This document shows positions 1 through 12,009 of a DNA stretch of 64,000 nucleotides, piece after piece. The stretch spans positions 18,556,113 through 18,620,112 of the forward strand of contig CM040092.1 of the NCBI GenBank assembly GCA_022496805.1. The letters are read 5' to 3'. The notes under the pieces are model-generated. The model did no database searches and had not been told where the DNA came from. It worked only from the letters and a program-made list of their open reading frames with translations. Source of the DNA: Pohlia nutans (taxonomy: Eukaryota > Streptophyta > Bryopsida > Bryales > Mniaceae). Positions within the stretch are counted from its first letter, which is position 1; each line of letters starts with the position of its first letter. The position numbers were made by a program, and so were the translations under genes.

Positions 1-432
1 TTTGTCACTACCTTATGTGCCCCAATTTCTATGTATGATGTCTTTAAATTTATATTCTATGCATATTTATATGTTAATGGAAAATTAATGTTAATCCATT
101 AAATCATTATAAAGATAATGTTAAATCAATGTCATGTTAATGTTGACTCAATGTCAACTTAATAGTTTCTAGTACATTATCAAGTTAATGTCAAGGACAC
201 GTATATCACACTAACATTAACACCATTTGCACTACACTAAATATCTGGTTAACATTAGCTCTTCATAAGGACTAAATGAATCTGATGCCTATTGACTTAA
301 CATGAATTTTTTGGTCAATCTAAGGGGGGCGGTATCACAGGTCTTCAAAACATCACCGCAAGCCAAGTCCTGCAGTAAATATAGTTTTCTTTCTAGATAC
401 CTTTGAACTCTCTCCTTAACCACAATCTGCAG

Positions 433-880
433 GCAACAAAGCTGTTGGGGTAATGAAAGCAGGGCAAGTCTTCACTATCGAACCCATGATTAATGCAGGT
501 CAGTCTCTTACAAATTGTGATTACTAAAAAGTAATGCTGCATTCTACGAAGACATAGTAACTGACTTCAGAAATGTAATCAGGTACCTGGAAAGATAAGA
601 TGTGGCCAGATGGATGGACTGCGGTAACCTCAGATGGCATGCGCAGTGCGCAATTTGAGCATACTCTCCTGGTACGTAACACATTTCTCTCGCCTTTTAA
701 AATCTTATGGAGTACTGTGTGCTTCTAATCAATCCCTATTCATTTGATAGTTTCTTATTTGCATAGGAATTTATGAACTGAAATTAGCATTTTGTTCTGA
801 AGGTTACGGACACAGGAGTTGAAGTTTTGACAGCTCGTCTACCAACATCACCCGATGTGTTTCCCTGGTTGAGAAAATAG
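433..880 (+). CDS. MAP1: Methionine aminopeptidase type 1, last three exons (5' part outside window)
   Basis: Removes the initiator methionine from nascent proteins; a two-metal peptidase of the M24 family. Three exons are visible: 433-498, 583-671 and 803-880 (TAG at 878-880), joined by GT-AG introns whose phases match (1, then 0). The translation contains [20 protein letters not shown], then [12 protein letters not shown], then [20 protein letters not shown], ending DVFPWLRK. These are the C-terminal signatures of MAP1; the Glu in FTIEPM and the Glu in QFEHT are the known metal-ligand glutamates of the family, and both are present. The short C-terminus fits the cytosolic eukaryotic MAP1A type. 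Exons for the preceding GHGIG-HxxPxIPHY region are not seen in 1-432, which looks like intron, so they lie before the window. The family call is firm; the A/organellar subtype is inferred. Confidence 0.93.
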
Positions 881-2091
881 ATTGTCTGGTCGTGTGATAA
901 CTACGGATTGGCACCATAGTATTTGAAGTTGTAATGGGGATTGTTTAGGACTCCAGCGTCAATGAAGCATCAAGGTCCCTTCCTACCCAAGTATTTAGGG
1001 ATAGAATATCTTGCTGAATCGTCATAATGCATACGGTATTTCTTTGTAGTTGGTTCATTGGCTCTTGGTCATTTCAAGTTGAACTCAAAGACCTCCCAGG
1101 AGGCATATTCTATCCTTTGTATTCTTGCCTAGGGAGACAGGGAGCTTGCTCTAGGGTATTACGATAATATGGTACTAGGAGTTACTTGAAAAATCTGTCA
1201 AATAGGTGTATCAGGTACGAATACAACCGATTAAAAATCTGAGAATTCTGTCAGGAATGGGTTTACTTTTTGCCTTCCGTCTCACCGTTTTGCACCTCTC
1301 ACCTTATTGCTTCAGTTATGTGACTCCACCTTATACACTGATTGCCAAGATTGAGTTTGAGTTCATAACATTTGCATTCAAAAAGCCATAAGGTAGAAAT
1401 ACACTAAACCTAAGAAATAAGAAGTAATGCATATTAGAAATGGGAGTTGGTGCAAGAACTTACTTTTCATAGAGAGAAGGAAATATCATGAAGATGCAAT
1501 CTGATTCTGGACGGAATTAGGTGAGAATTGGTTGGTTCAGCATGCCGTCTAGGACGGGCATAACATTCATGCACTTTGCTCATCACCTTGAACCTTCACC
1601 TGTCCACTTCCACTTGTCCACTTAGCTACTGATGAAGTACTGTTGGGTGTGGAATATTCCACACCATCTACTGTAGAGCCAAGGCAAAGACAGTGCATGC
1701 TATTGAATGTTATGAGTGATTGGAATGAGATATGTATTAGATCAGTTTAGTCTTGCGTAGATCTTGAGAATAGTTATGGATGGTAATGAGTCAAGTGCAA
1801 AGTATTTTTAGAGAATGACGCAATCATGATAAGGCTTTGTTTGGACTACAATGAAGTAGATGTTGGCCCATCTTGACGACAATGCAAGATGACAAAACCT
1901 GCTCCCTATTTGTGCATGTTGGGGCCCACGTTAAAAAATAACCCCCTTCCTTCCAAGGGTTAAAATTTCCCAAGAGTGTCTCCCTAGACTAATTGAGGTC
2001 GTAAGCCCAAATTTGCAATTCTTTTTTCCAGAAAATGACTCAAGGTGTCCAAAATGGAAACTTCAGAAAAATGAGCCCCACAGGTGAATAG
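881..2091. other. 3' flank of MAP1, no gene recognised
   Basis: About 1.2 kb. The first 250-300 bp is presumably the MAP1 3' UTR. I see no long open frame (the longest, about 61 codons at 1206-1391, resembles nothing I know) and no clear transposon ends. Confidence 0.5.
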
Positions 2092-2841
2092 TGCATTAAG
2101 GGGGCGATTTAGAATCCAGGCTAAGCCATTCCACCATTATCTACAATATGTGAAGGGGGGAAATTTATAAAATTGCATTAACCCCTAAACGTCACAGCGT
2201 CCAGAAACTAGACGACTAACAGATTCAAACCCTTCTCACGTTCTCATCTAAGCTTGGATGAAAGCCATCCAATTTTTGGAGATTCTTCACCAAGTTCTTG
2301 TCCTATCTAACGATTGGATTTAGTCATACTTGATTACATATTTTTCTAAAATTACAAATGTAGAAGTATGTCAAGTCGTTGACCAAGCCAAAATTGCATT
2401 GACTGTAGTTCAAAAGTGGCCTTGCAAACATGAGGTCATAGATTTAAGAAACACAAAAATTTCAAAGAATCACCACATTTAAGAGTATCTCATTTCAAAT
2501 TCATTCCAACAAATTTTACTCAAAAAATATTAAATTTTTGTTTGTAATTGAATTTAGAAGGAATTTTTAATTTTAACTTTCAAATTTGATAATTAAATAT
2601 TGGTGATAGTATATGTGAATCAAACCGTATGGATGGAATCTAAAATTCAAAATCTAGAACTTTCATCTGTATACCAATTTCAAAATATTCTTCTAAATAG
2701 TACTTTATGATGGTTTTTCTTAAATTGTCAATTCTAGGGCCACCCTGGTACATTTAGGGGTTAAGGGGGTGATTTAGAATCCAGGCTTAGCCATTCCACC
2801 ATTATCTACAATAAGTGAAGGGGGGCAATTTATAAAATTAA
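2092..2841. repeat. Direct repeat of about 85 bp flanking a TTAA element
   Basis: Positions 2092-2177 and 2761-2841 are near-identical (both read TTAAGGGGG, then GATTTAGAATCCAGGC, and end in TTTATAAAATT). They bracket the element at 2182-2760. Either a local tandem duplication spanned the insertion, or two older elements with this end lie side by side. Confidence 0.7.
2182..2760. mobile_element. TTAA-flanked MITE (piggyBac-like), 579 bp
   Basis: Begins CCCCTAAACGTCAC and ends ACATTTAGGGG, with TTAA on both sides (2178-2181, 2761-2764). The interior is AT-rich and non-coding. Its right two thirds is a diverged, reverse-oriented copy of family B (see 51032-51599); its left end resembles that of 22291-22829. 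The transposase source is unknown; the superfamily call rests on the TTAA target and the CCC...GGG ends. Confidence 0.72.
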
Positions 2842-3335
2842 ATGCTGAATTTTGGCAAAAAGAATCAAATTTCCTTATAGGTATGGTGAAAATGAGAATA
2901 TTAAGGATTGTTTCAAATATTCCATGTATTGAACCTTATTTAAGAAAAAAGAACCAATTCTACACAAAAAGGCCAAGCTTTTAGTGTAAAAAGTGCTTTT
3001 TAAAAGTCAACTCATAAAATTAAGCAACCAAAGAATTTCCAAAAATCACTACACTTAAAGTATTATGTTTCTACCAATCACAAAATAATTAATGTACAAA
3101 TTGTCAATATCTTATTCGCAATCAAATTACAAAAGAATTTTCAATTTCAAGTTTCAAATTTTATACAAAAATATTGGTGATAGCAATCGTAGATCTAACC
3201 ACATTGATAGAATCTAAAATTTATAATGTACAACTTATATTCATACATCAAGTTCAAAATATCCCTCTTGATTGCATTTTATGATGCATTTTTACAAATA
3301 TACCGAATTTGGAGAGGGGTGAGGACGTTTAGGAG
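2842..3335 (-). mobile_element. TTAA element of family B, reverse orientation, left end lost
   Basis: From about 2960 the sequence follows family B in reverse: the AAATCACTACACTTA block, the ATATTGGTGATAGCAATCG block and the TAGAATCTAAAATT block. It ends GAGGACGTTTAGGAG at 3335, followed by TTAA (3336-3339). No matching CCCC end is visible on the left, so this copy is truncated or too diverged. Confidence 0.6.
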
Positions 3336-3339
3336 TTAA

Positions 3340-3584
3340 CCCCAAAGCGTGCAAGGAGCCCCATAGGGCCATGTTTGGTTGTTTTCTAGTCAAACATTGA
3401 TTTTCACCTAGTTCCTAATTTCAAATGAAAACGGTCTCAACTAAAAAAGTGTGGGGACTATCTTCTACTTTCTAGTGCAATTTATTATTCTTCAAAATTA
3501 TTAAAATTGCATATTTTACAGCACTTTAAAATGTGAGGAATTGATGAGGTTTGACCAGGTAACTATAGTGTAGACGCTTTAGGG
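3340..3584. mobile_element. TTAA-flanked MITE, 245 bp
   Basis: Starts CCCCAAAGCGTG and ends GTAGACGCTTTAGGG, flanked by TTAA at 3336-3339 and 3585-3588. The left TTAA is shared with the end of the preceding element. Length and end style resemble the 242-bp family D elements, but the interior differs. Confidence 0.65.
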
Positions 3585-3824
3585 TTAAGGCAATAGAGCA
3601 CTTTACTTTGTGGTTGTTTCACAATTCCGTAGTCTTCATATCAGTCTTCCACAATTGATCCCAGTCCCAGTTACCAGTGGGTCTCATATACTTTTAGTAC
3701 TTGTAGTGTTGCCACAAATTTTCAAAATAGCAACATATAGGACAAGTCATTTTGCATTCAAAATTTTGTGAAGAATGTGAATATTTTGAATGAGAGGGAC
3801 CAGAGCCAAACATAAGAGTGATAG

Positions 3825-4408
3825 TAAGGTAGGATGTCCTAAAACCACCACCTCCCCCAATCATGACATGTACATCAGAAAAGTTGGGCCTGACTATTTT
3901 GGTGCCATTTTGACACCAAAGGCTGCATACAAGTCATTTTGGTGTCATTTTATCCTTACTAGATTGGTATGGAGGTTGGCACCAAATTACCTTAATTGCA
4001 TTTCAATGCACCATCATGGCACCATGTTCACATGCCTTGAAGTTTCTGATGTAGAGCTTTCTTGGGGCTACCACAGTTCAGACTCAAAACCACCAATTTC
4101 ACTCTCAAGCAGATCAATGGCATGCCAAGCATTGCAAAGAAATAGTTGGCGGTTTTGGGATAGCTCATGAGCGGAATCTAGGAACAACAAAGTGTGAACT
4201 TAGGAAATTGGTATGTGATGTATGGGTCAAAGGTTACTTTCCACTTTGGAATTTTGTATAAAATTGACAAATGCGAATTAGATGTTGCAAATTTTTGCAA
4301 TCCTCATCAAAACCTATTTCGAATGCAGTCATATTTTTTTTTCCAATTTAGCACTGCCAAAAATAGGCCAGATTGCTTAAGTTGGTGGTTTTAGGACAAT
4401 CAACCTTA
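3825..4408. mobile_element. Transposon-like repeat with about 26-bp imperfect inverted ends
   Basis: The left end (TAAGGTAGGATGTCCTAAAA then CCACCA) is inverted at the right (TGGTGG then TTTTAGGACAATCAACCTTA). A partial copy of the interior and one end lies at 59590-59797. A 126-codon open frame (3790-4170) crosses the left boundary and has no recognisable motif, so I do not call it a gene. The element lies just downstream of the NUP62 stop codon. Target-site duplication not resolved. Confidence 0.5.
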
Positions 4409-4662
4409 GCCCTACATTTAAAACATTTGGAGGTGATAACATCCCTGACTAGATTTCCTCAGTAGTCTTCTGGGTGCTAGTAAACTACACAGCTATCTCA
4501 CCCATTGACATAGTCATGGCTCTGATAATGTGGTTTACGCGTCTGATCTTCAATGTCCTTGACAGCATCACAACCACTCCAACTTCAGTAACATGCGCTA
4601 TAAAAAGAGCCAAATGTCCAGAATTGACAGCCTGCTCTAACCCTAATCACACTGCAATTCAA

Positions 4663-7600
4663 TCAGGCTCCACGTAGACGAGATCCCCTGTGTCCTTTGT
4701 CAAGTAGTGCCCCCTGATCGGCAAAAGATAGAATCCGCCCTGAAAGCTCCCCAGCCTGTCATACGACAAGAAATAGTGTCAAAATGATGATAGTGTATGT
4801 GCAGGTACTGGTAACTATGTCACTAAACTTAGGGCCGGCCGAAGATCGAGAGGCCGTCAATTTCCACCAATCGGATTGCAAGAAACCAAGAATTTGGCCT
4901 TTGACCCTTCACGCTAGAGGACGAAGTCCAAAGGCTGTCACCCTTCAAAATGCCTACATGGCAATACTTTTTGACCAAGGTTGACAGACTCTCGAAGGAA
5001 GTTTGGGTCGAACAGGAATAGAAACCCAAACTATGGTCGAGAGGCCGTTGATTCTTTTCAGAAAAAATCAAAACATATTTTATTGCCTATTTTCAGTCCA
5101 TTTCTTTGGACTCTCAACAAAATTTGGCTACTCAATCCCACAGCCTCTTGACTTGGACGGCCATAGTGTGAAGCGGCCCTTAATTGGCCAGAAGATGGAT
5201 ACAATGATGGCACTTAGGCAATAATTAAAAGAAATATTAGAGTCCTCAGTACCTTCTCGTCAATCCAGAGCAGTGATGTCAACTGGTTATTTAAAATGCG
5301 GACAACCAAATCCAAAGGACTTGCCCCTTCCGCCATATCCAAGTCTGTCCCCTACAAAAACACGCCCAGAAATTTCCACCAAGGAGAATAAGTTTGAAAC
5401 GCCAGAATGTAACAAAGACCTGAAAAGATTAATACAACAGACACTATGTGCCAGCAATATGTCACGTAAACTGTGGAAAGAGCATAACATTCAAAAAACC
5501 TAATTCATACCTGAGCAGAATTCATATTCTGAATCGTTTCTTTAATCTGCTCGCCCATCCTCTCTAACTCACGTTCCACAAACTCTGCTTGTTCAAACCT
5601 GTTCCGTATGTTGCATCCTTAGTACTTGATCATTGGATAACATAACAGAACTTTCCAGTGAATACCAAAAAATACCGATAAATAGCAGTCTTTATGTTTG
5701 AAAGAGTATTCTCGGATAAAGTAATCTGTAAACTACTACATCAGAGTAGTTTACAGATCTCCATTCCAACCCCTTTAAGGAATCCTGTCATAACATGGAA
5801 TTTACAACTAAAGTGTGCTGTCATTGGAAGCACGTTGAAAAATCACATGAAATAAACACGATGAAATCTATGTGGAGATTGACGATATGAATAAAAGATG
5901 TTACCATGACAAATCATGCAAATCAATCAAATTTTCCAAGTCAACAACAAATTTTCAGCAAATTTTGAAGTTTGCAATATTTTCTTTATCTTGCAATGGG
6001 GATGTTTAGGTATGTTTTGCTCGTCTGATATCCAAATCTAAATTTATTGTGTGTCTATTTTATGTGATTCCTCGATGCATTTCCAATGGCAAAACACTTC
6101 AGTTCTAATTCCATATGAATAAAAAGATTCTATTTACTGTTTTAAGGGGTAGGAGCGGAGATGCTCTCATAAACTGGGAGACGAAAAAAAAACTCACTTG
6201 TAGAAGTCAGTGCATCTGTAATTAACCTCGAGAAAGACATAAATAAGGAATCAAGCCAGATTGTGCACCCCATCAACTACAAAGGTTAAAGAAAGGCCTA
6301 CATCATATCACGAGTAGCAGCAGCTTCATCTTCCAATAAACTGGGCCGCTCATCTCTGTATAACTTTTCAGCTTCCTCTTCCATACTTTCCAGTGACTTC
6401 TCCACCTGCAGATAAAGTACGCTTCAGCAGTTTCAAAACATTTCCGATAATGAAGATTATGGAACCTCCGGAAAAATATAAAGAGTGAGTTCAATGCAAC
6501 TAGTTTTTAAACCTTACTGTAGTGACGGTAGTGACGGTATGTACCTCCTGCTGGTGAGTTTCAATAAGTTCCAATTGTCGCTCGAGACTGTGTTGTGATT
6601 CAACCACTGATGCTACCTCACTCTGAAGCCACATGAACCTTAAGTCAGTAGTTTCTCTGAAAGGCATTATTACGAAATCAAACTTCTTCCCATACAGGAG
6701 AAACTGTAATGAGTATGAACCTGACCAGTAAATCTGGGAAGTCCAGAACTATCCAACTGGGAGAAAAAAAAGGCCTCTAAATACCATGATGCACAATCAT
6801 TTCAAAAATTAAATTATATCATAAGAAACAGGAGCATACAACTGCTAAGTCGATACCAAAATATACTGCGTGCTACAAACTTGAAGCTGCTCAATGAGCA
6901 GAGGCAGTTTTGCATAATGAATCGATTTTTAGCCAAAATTTAGTAGATGCGGGCACTGACGCCTTCTGATCACAACCATGAATATCAACAATAGAAAATG
7001 AGAGTCCAGATTTGGGAATGTCAAAACACATCACAAGGGAGTCATGGCGACTCTCAAAGGTCATACCTCGAGCTTAATCAATAAATTCCGATTCACAATA
7101 ATCCGTCGATCCCACTCGCCCAAGGACTCTGCCTGCTTGCGAAACTTTAATGTCCGTTCTTGTAGCTCGTGAGTCCATTCTTTGATAATCTACAACCAAT
7201 TTCATAGCACCGTGTGAGCTCTTAACTACACTCTTGACAATGTAAATCAAGTATATTTAAGCACTAAACCATGAAGCTGACGTCAATCAACAGAACTGCC
7301 CAAATGCCTTCCCAATGGTTTCAGCATTAATGTGTCCAGCCAGAGGCACGAGTAAAAGTGAAGTTCGTGCAAAAATTACGTCTTCAACAGTCTTTCCGAC
7401 AATTTCTGAAGGAGGCTTCGGTGTCTGTGCAGGTGTAGTGGTGAGAGATCCGATTGTTCTGCACAAAGAAAAGTGATTAGATCAGAAAATTAGATAGTTC
7501 TGGACTCTTCCCAACATTGCTTCTAGACTGTGCTTACCTGTCAGCCACATTCTTGGCCATCTGAACAAAATGCACTCTCATCAAACATCATATTATGGTG

Positions 7601-10600
7601 ATGATAATAGCCTGCACAACTAATCTGGGAAAAATATTAATGGAAAAATCTACTACAAAATGCACAACTAATCCAAAAAAAACTTTTTTGCAGTCCTCTA
7701 CTCATCTTAGTCCACGGGTTCTTCAAAAGGGAATGGATCACTTCTTCATTCATTTGGATAGCACGTACCCAGCAGCTGTGGTTGCTGGAGTAAAAGCCGC
7801 AGCGGTAGTGGGTGCTGTTGTTGTAGTCGATCTTGGAGTAGCTGCTGCTGTTGTACCGCTTGTCGACACTGTACTGAAATTGAACGCCCCTACGCTTCCG
7901 GATGCCATCCCAAAGCCTAAACAACAAAAGTAAAAGCACATCGGACCAATTCATGCTGCACAACCTTTTACATGCTCAAAATACATAGACATCAGGAGAA
8001 AGAAGAGGGAGAGAGAGACGCAGATTAGAATGTTGCGTTCATCAACAAGAAAATAAAAAATACACCTATACATGTATGTTCACTGAAGTGTTCACATGCA
8101 CGAGACCTGCCAGGAGAAGGGAGAATCAAATGATTATTTGACCTTGGAAGCAACCAAATAAAATCCAGAAAGAAAAAATGTATACAATAATCCTCATTAA
8201 ACATAATCCTTATCTGTTGGGAATAGCGTCAAGGTGTTGTGTTGTGTTTACCAGTGCTGGAGATTGCTGTTGCTGAAACTGCAGGAGTAGAAGCTGCAGC
8301 TGTCTTGGCAAGCGAATTGAGACCGAGTCCACCCCCTGTACTGGACACAAGTGTTGCTGAGGAAAAAAAAAAAAAAAGGGCCTCATAAAGAAGCCAAAGT
8401 GGATGACTGTGTAGTTTCTGGTGGAGTACCAATATATCCCCATGCTAATCATAAGAAACACTGGAGACTCTTCAAGAAAGAACTGAAAGCAATGGATCTT
8501 TCGTAAATCCAAGAGGTGGTAGACGTGTAGGGATAAAAACAGCTTAAGATTATAAGGAAAGTCTGAACAGAATTAAACAATAAACAACGTTGACCCCTAA
8601 GTGACCGAACGATCATTTTATGGTCGCTGCCATATTTTCGGGCTGCTCAGGATGAAAAAAATTATAAAAAATAAAAAATATTTTCAAATAGGAAATCAAG
8701 TCTACTTTCCAACCCAATTTGAATCATGTCAATCTGAATTAAACTCCACCGAGGAGAATTTTTCAAAGACAAAGACCTCAATATTGTCCTAGTGTTATAG
8801 AATTTACTATTTCGGGAAACTAATGATGTTCTCTCCCTTGAAAAAATTGCTTTTTTGAATTTTAGAATAGAATGTCTAGTTTTAGCCAGTCATACCAAAC
8901 TTCAAATTCTAAAAATAAAATTTGTAATTTTGGTGAATATTAACCTCTAAACGCCTGAATGACCAAATCTAGTTGATATTTTTTTTCAGCTGAAATACAA
9001 TTCTGGCCATCGAGATGACATTCTTTGAATTCGAGCTTAACTAACTAAATGTAGCTTGCGAAATCTATTATGCTGGGACATAATACAAGGAGCCTGCCAG
9101 AATTAACTCCGAGTTGCACTTATCTGAAGCAAATTCATACCTGTCGACAATGCTGGAGTCGAAGAAGCAAATCCGAACCCACTTGAAGCAGCAGGAGTTG
9201 CACTGGATGGAGCGGATGCTGCAGATGATGGAAAACTTAACCCCGACGCAGAAGCAGAGCTCGCTTTCGCTGACGTGCTACCAGGGAGAGAGAAGGAAGG
9301 TATGGAAGAAGGCGGAACGTTCAACAAAGAAGATGACGTCGGTACCGCAGATGCACTCGTGGATCCAAACGTAGACCAGCCAAAGAGAGAGGACGATGGA
9401 GCTTGCGTTTGGTTCGGGATCGCAATTGTTGCGTCAAATGGAGAGCTAGCAGCTGGAGCTGGAGCTGAAGTAGCGGCAGGTGTGACGCTCGAATTAAAAG
9501 AAAATCCAGAAAAGGGACTCGTCGTTGCGGCTGCTGACGATGCGGCTGCGGCAGGGGTAGACTGACCCCCAAATCCAAAAGACGGGGTGGCACTTGAATT
9601 ACCCCCAAAAGAAAATCCAGGAGGGGATGCTGCAGGAGTTGGTTGCGACAAAGAAAATGCAGATGAGGAGGCACCAAACTGGGGAGTTCCTGAAGTCATA
9701 CCAAATCCTGGAGTCGCAGTCTTGCTTCCTCCGAGAAGGGGACTTGTGCCAAAGCCGGCTGATGCACCTGCATCGTGAAGAGGTAAGACAAACAAACGAT
9801 ACTCAGAAATTGTACGCCAAGAAATATCAATCTCCTCATCAACCTTCGTCAGAATCTTACTACTCAGTTGAGTACAAAAACACAAAAAAATTCATGGAAT
9901 ATGTAAATCCTATCGACCACCAACACAGAATACGTCATAATGTTTGTTTGTACGGTTACCTCATGCGTGGCAATGATACCATCTTGAAGAATTTGGGCTC
10001 CAATGCAGGCTAAACCCTATCCACTCCAAAATCTTCCTTGAGTGTGCATGAACTCTACCTAATTACTGGAAAACGGAGTATTCCCGTTCTCGTAATTTTT
10101 CGACTGCATTATTTTACTGTTTTACACTATTCTTTTAGACCCTTTCCTTGAGCAGGAAGCGCACATACATTGATTGAAAAAAGTTTAAAACCGTTCAAAT
10201 TGTTGCTGGATTAGAAGCCGGAGATCGAGGATATTCCGCTTTCCCAGAACGAAGGGACCATTGGGAAACCCGCGCAGATCAGATAAGCACTTGCAATATA
10301 GACTACGTAGAGAAATGAGAAACCACCAATGTTGTTGTCATTGCTAAAGCGCCTGCATATAACCTATATTCGTGGTTTCTTATGAATAAAAATGTACAAA
10401 ATCCCGAGCACCGATCAGCTGATAAGGACATTATTATTCAAGATACTGTCCTGGTACTGAGATATTCTGTGTGCGTAACCAGGACCTGATCTTTTCCTAC
10501 GAAGAAGATGATCCAGCAGCGACTTCGCGATTTCGGGAACGTGAAATCAAAAGATCATACAATCTGCCCTCCATAATATGACACCCCATAATATGACGAT

Positions 10601-11298
10601 ATTATTGTTTCAAGCAATACACATGTGACAAGTCATTTCTGTGACTAATCCATGCCTGCCACCTTGAAGTTAGGGCTTCCCAAACATGTCATAATAGAGA
10701 GGGACAACAGTACAGTACCTGAAGAAGGTGCAGCTGGCTGCGCAGTTGCAGTGGTTCCAGCCGCCGAGGACGATTTTGAACCACCAAATCCGAAGCCAGA
10801 ATTGCCAAGTGAGCTTCCGAGTCCCGAAAAGCCTCCTCCTGCGCTGGCAGAAGCACCGAAAGGAGATGAAGAGGACGCTGGAGTGGCAGAGGATTGAGCA
10901 TTTGTGATTCCGCCAGATGAAGAAGAGGAGGCTCCAAACATTGAAAGGGCTGCTGCAGAGGTTGCACTGGGAGCAGCTGGGGATTGTGCAAATGCAAACG
11001 GAGATGGAGAAGACGAAGCTGCCGATGCAGCTTGAGAGGCCGAATTTCCAAACAAGGGAGTAGCGCCAAAGGGGGAGGGGGAAGAGGAAGCTCCACCGAA
11101 AAGGCCACTGCTTCCAAAGCCGGATGACCCAAATCCCCCGCCCGAGGAGGCAGCAGCCCCTCCGAAACCAAATGCCGGAGTGCTACCTGCTGCTGCTGCT
11201 GGGGTAGAACCAAATGCTGCTGGACCTGAGGACGCTCCAAACGAGAACGACGCTGTCGTGCTCTGCGAAGAAGCGTTGAATCCTGTGAAGCCCGACAT
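4663..11298 (-). CDS. NUP62: Nucleoporin NUP62 (NSP1-like FG nucleoporin), complete
   Basis: Central-channel FG nucleoporin of the nuclear pore; its C-terminal coiled coil binds NUP54/NUP58 and its FG repeats bind transport receptors. Twelve coding exons in transcription order: 11298-10719, 9767-9141, 8356-8252, 7916-7765, 7560-7538, 7458-7380, 7189-7067, 6622-6545, 6405-6302, 5598-5511, 5351-5253, 4755-4663. They total 2,151 bp, exactly 717 codons with one terminal stop (716 aa, close to the roughly 740 aa I recall for Arabidopsis NUP62). Residues 1 to about 490 are Ser/Ala/Thr-rich with many FG, GFG and SPFG motifs. The rest is the NSP1_C coiled coil: PPSEIVGKTVED, IIKEWTHELQERTLKFRKQ, LERQLELIETHQQE, SPLDLVVRILNNQLTSLLWI. 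The start is the first ATG, followed at once by FG repeats. The last 30 residues diverge most from the family. The donor at 7764 was preferred over one 4 nt upstream because only it keeps the frame. Confidence 0.95.
4830..5195. repeat. Dispersed repeat inside the last NUP62 intron (copy 1)
   Basis: Lies in the intron between the last two NUP62 exons. A diverged copy is at 20330-20665: both carry CCACCAAT, CCAAAGGC(T/C)(G/A)TCACCCT, GACTCT(C)GAAGG, GAGAGG(C/A)CGT and, near the end, CCATAGTGTGAA. Non-coding; class unknown. Confidence 0.6.
8594..8939. mobile_element. TTAA element of family C, partial, in NUP62 intron 2
   Basis: Begins CCCCTAAGTGACCG after TTGA (8590-8593, a variant of TTAA) and follows the 23928-24447 element for about 330 bp (AATCAAGTCTACTTT, TTAAACTCCACC, AATGATGTTC blocks). 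At 8940-8943 a new TTAA is followed by CCTCTAAACGCC, the start of another element end, so this copy is interrupted or truncated on the right. Confidence 0.62.
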
Positions 11299-11311
11299 TG
11301 TGGACTCAACA

Positions 11312-11907
11312 ATGCTCCTACACTACACTTGCAAGTTTCCCTCAAGCCGAGGTATTCCTCCGATGGATTAACTGCGATCACCAAAGCAAAAACTTATGAA
11401 GGGACTCCGTGTAAGTTAAGGGAGATTGCTACAACCTAACTCAAAAATTGCTCCAATCAAAAATTGCTCCAATCTCTACGAAACCTACAACACCTGAAAT
11501 AACAACGTTCCAATACAGTAAGATTGCTCCTACACTACACTTGCAAGTTTCCCTCAAGCCGAGGTATTCCTCCGATGGATTAACTGAGATCACCAACCAA
11601 AAAACTTATCAAGGAACTCCGTGTAAGGGAGATTACTACAACTTAACCTAAAAATTGCTCCAATCTCTACGAAACCTACGACACCTGAAATAACGCTCCA
11701 AGGTTTATAATGCTCCTACACTTGCAAGTTTCCCTCAAAAGCCGAGGTATTCCTCCGATGGATTAACTGCGATCACCAAATCAAAAACTTATAAAGGAAC
11801 TCCGTGTTAGTTGGGGGAGATTGCTACAACTTAACCTAAAAATTGCTCCAATCTCTACGAAACCTACGACACCTGAAATGACAACGTTCCAATACAGTGA
11901 GGTTTAT
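11312..11907. promoter_or_regulatory. Three tandem ~200-bp repeats directly upstream of the NUP62 ATG
   Basis: Copies at about 11312-11525, 11526-11710 and 11711-11907. Each has GCTCCTACAC, CTTGCAAGTTTCCCTCAA, GCCGAGGTATTCCTCCGATG, GATTAACTG, ACTCCGTGT and a CAATCTCTACGAAACCTAC block. The first copy begins only about 14 bp from the start codon, so the NUP62 leader and proximal promoter lie inside the array. The promoter role is inferred from position. Confidence 0.65.
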
Positions 11908-12009
11908 GTGATACTACAGTGTGCGGTATGTCAGAAACGTAAGCGACGCTTTGTGTATACAAATCGTAGAATATAATTTGTACAATACCAAATATAGACA
12001 CTACCGGTA

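Noticed and set aside
3790..4170. 126-codon plus-strand frame
   Set aside because: It crosses the left border of a repeat element, has no motif, and the partial copy at 59.6 kb does not preserve the frame.
9103..11384. Long overlapping frames on both strands across the FG region of NUP62
   Set aside because: They are shadows of the GC-rich FG-repeat exons; splice sites, phase and the family match support only the minus-strand frame used in the gene model.
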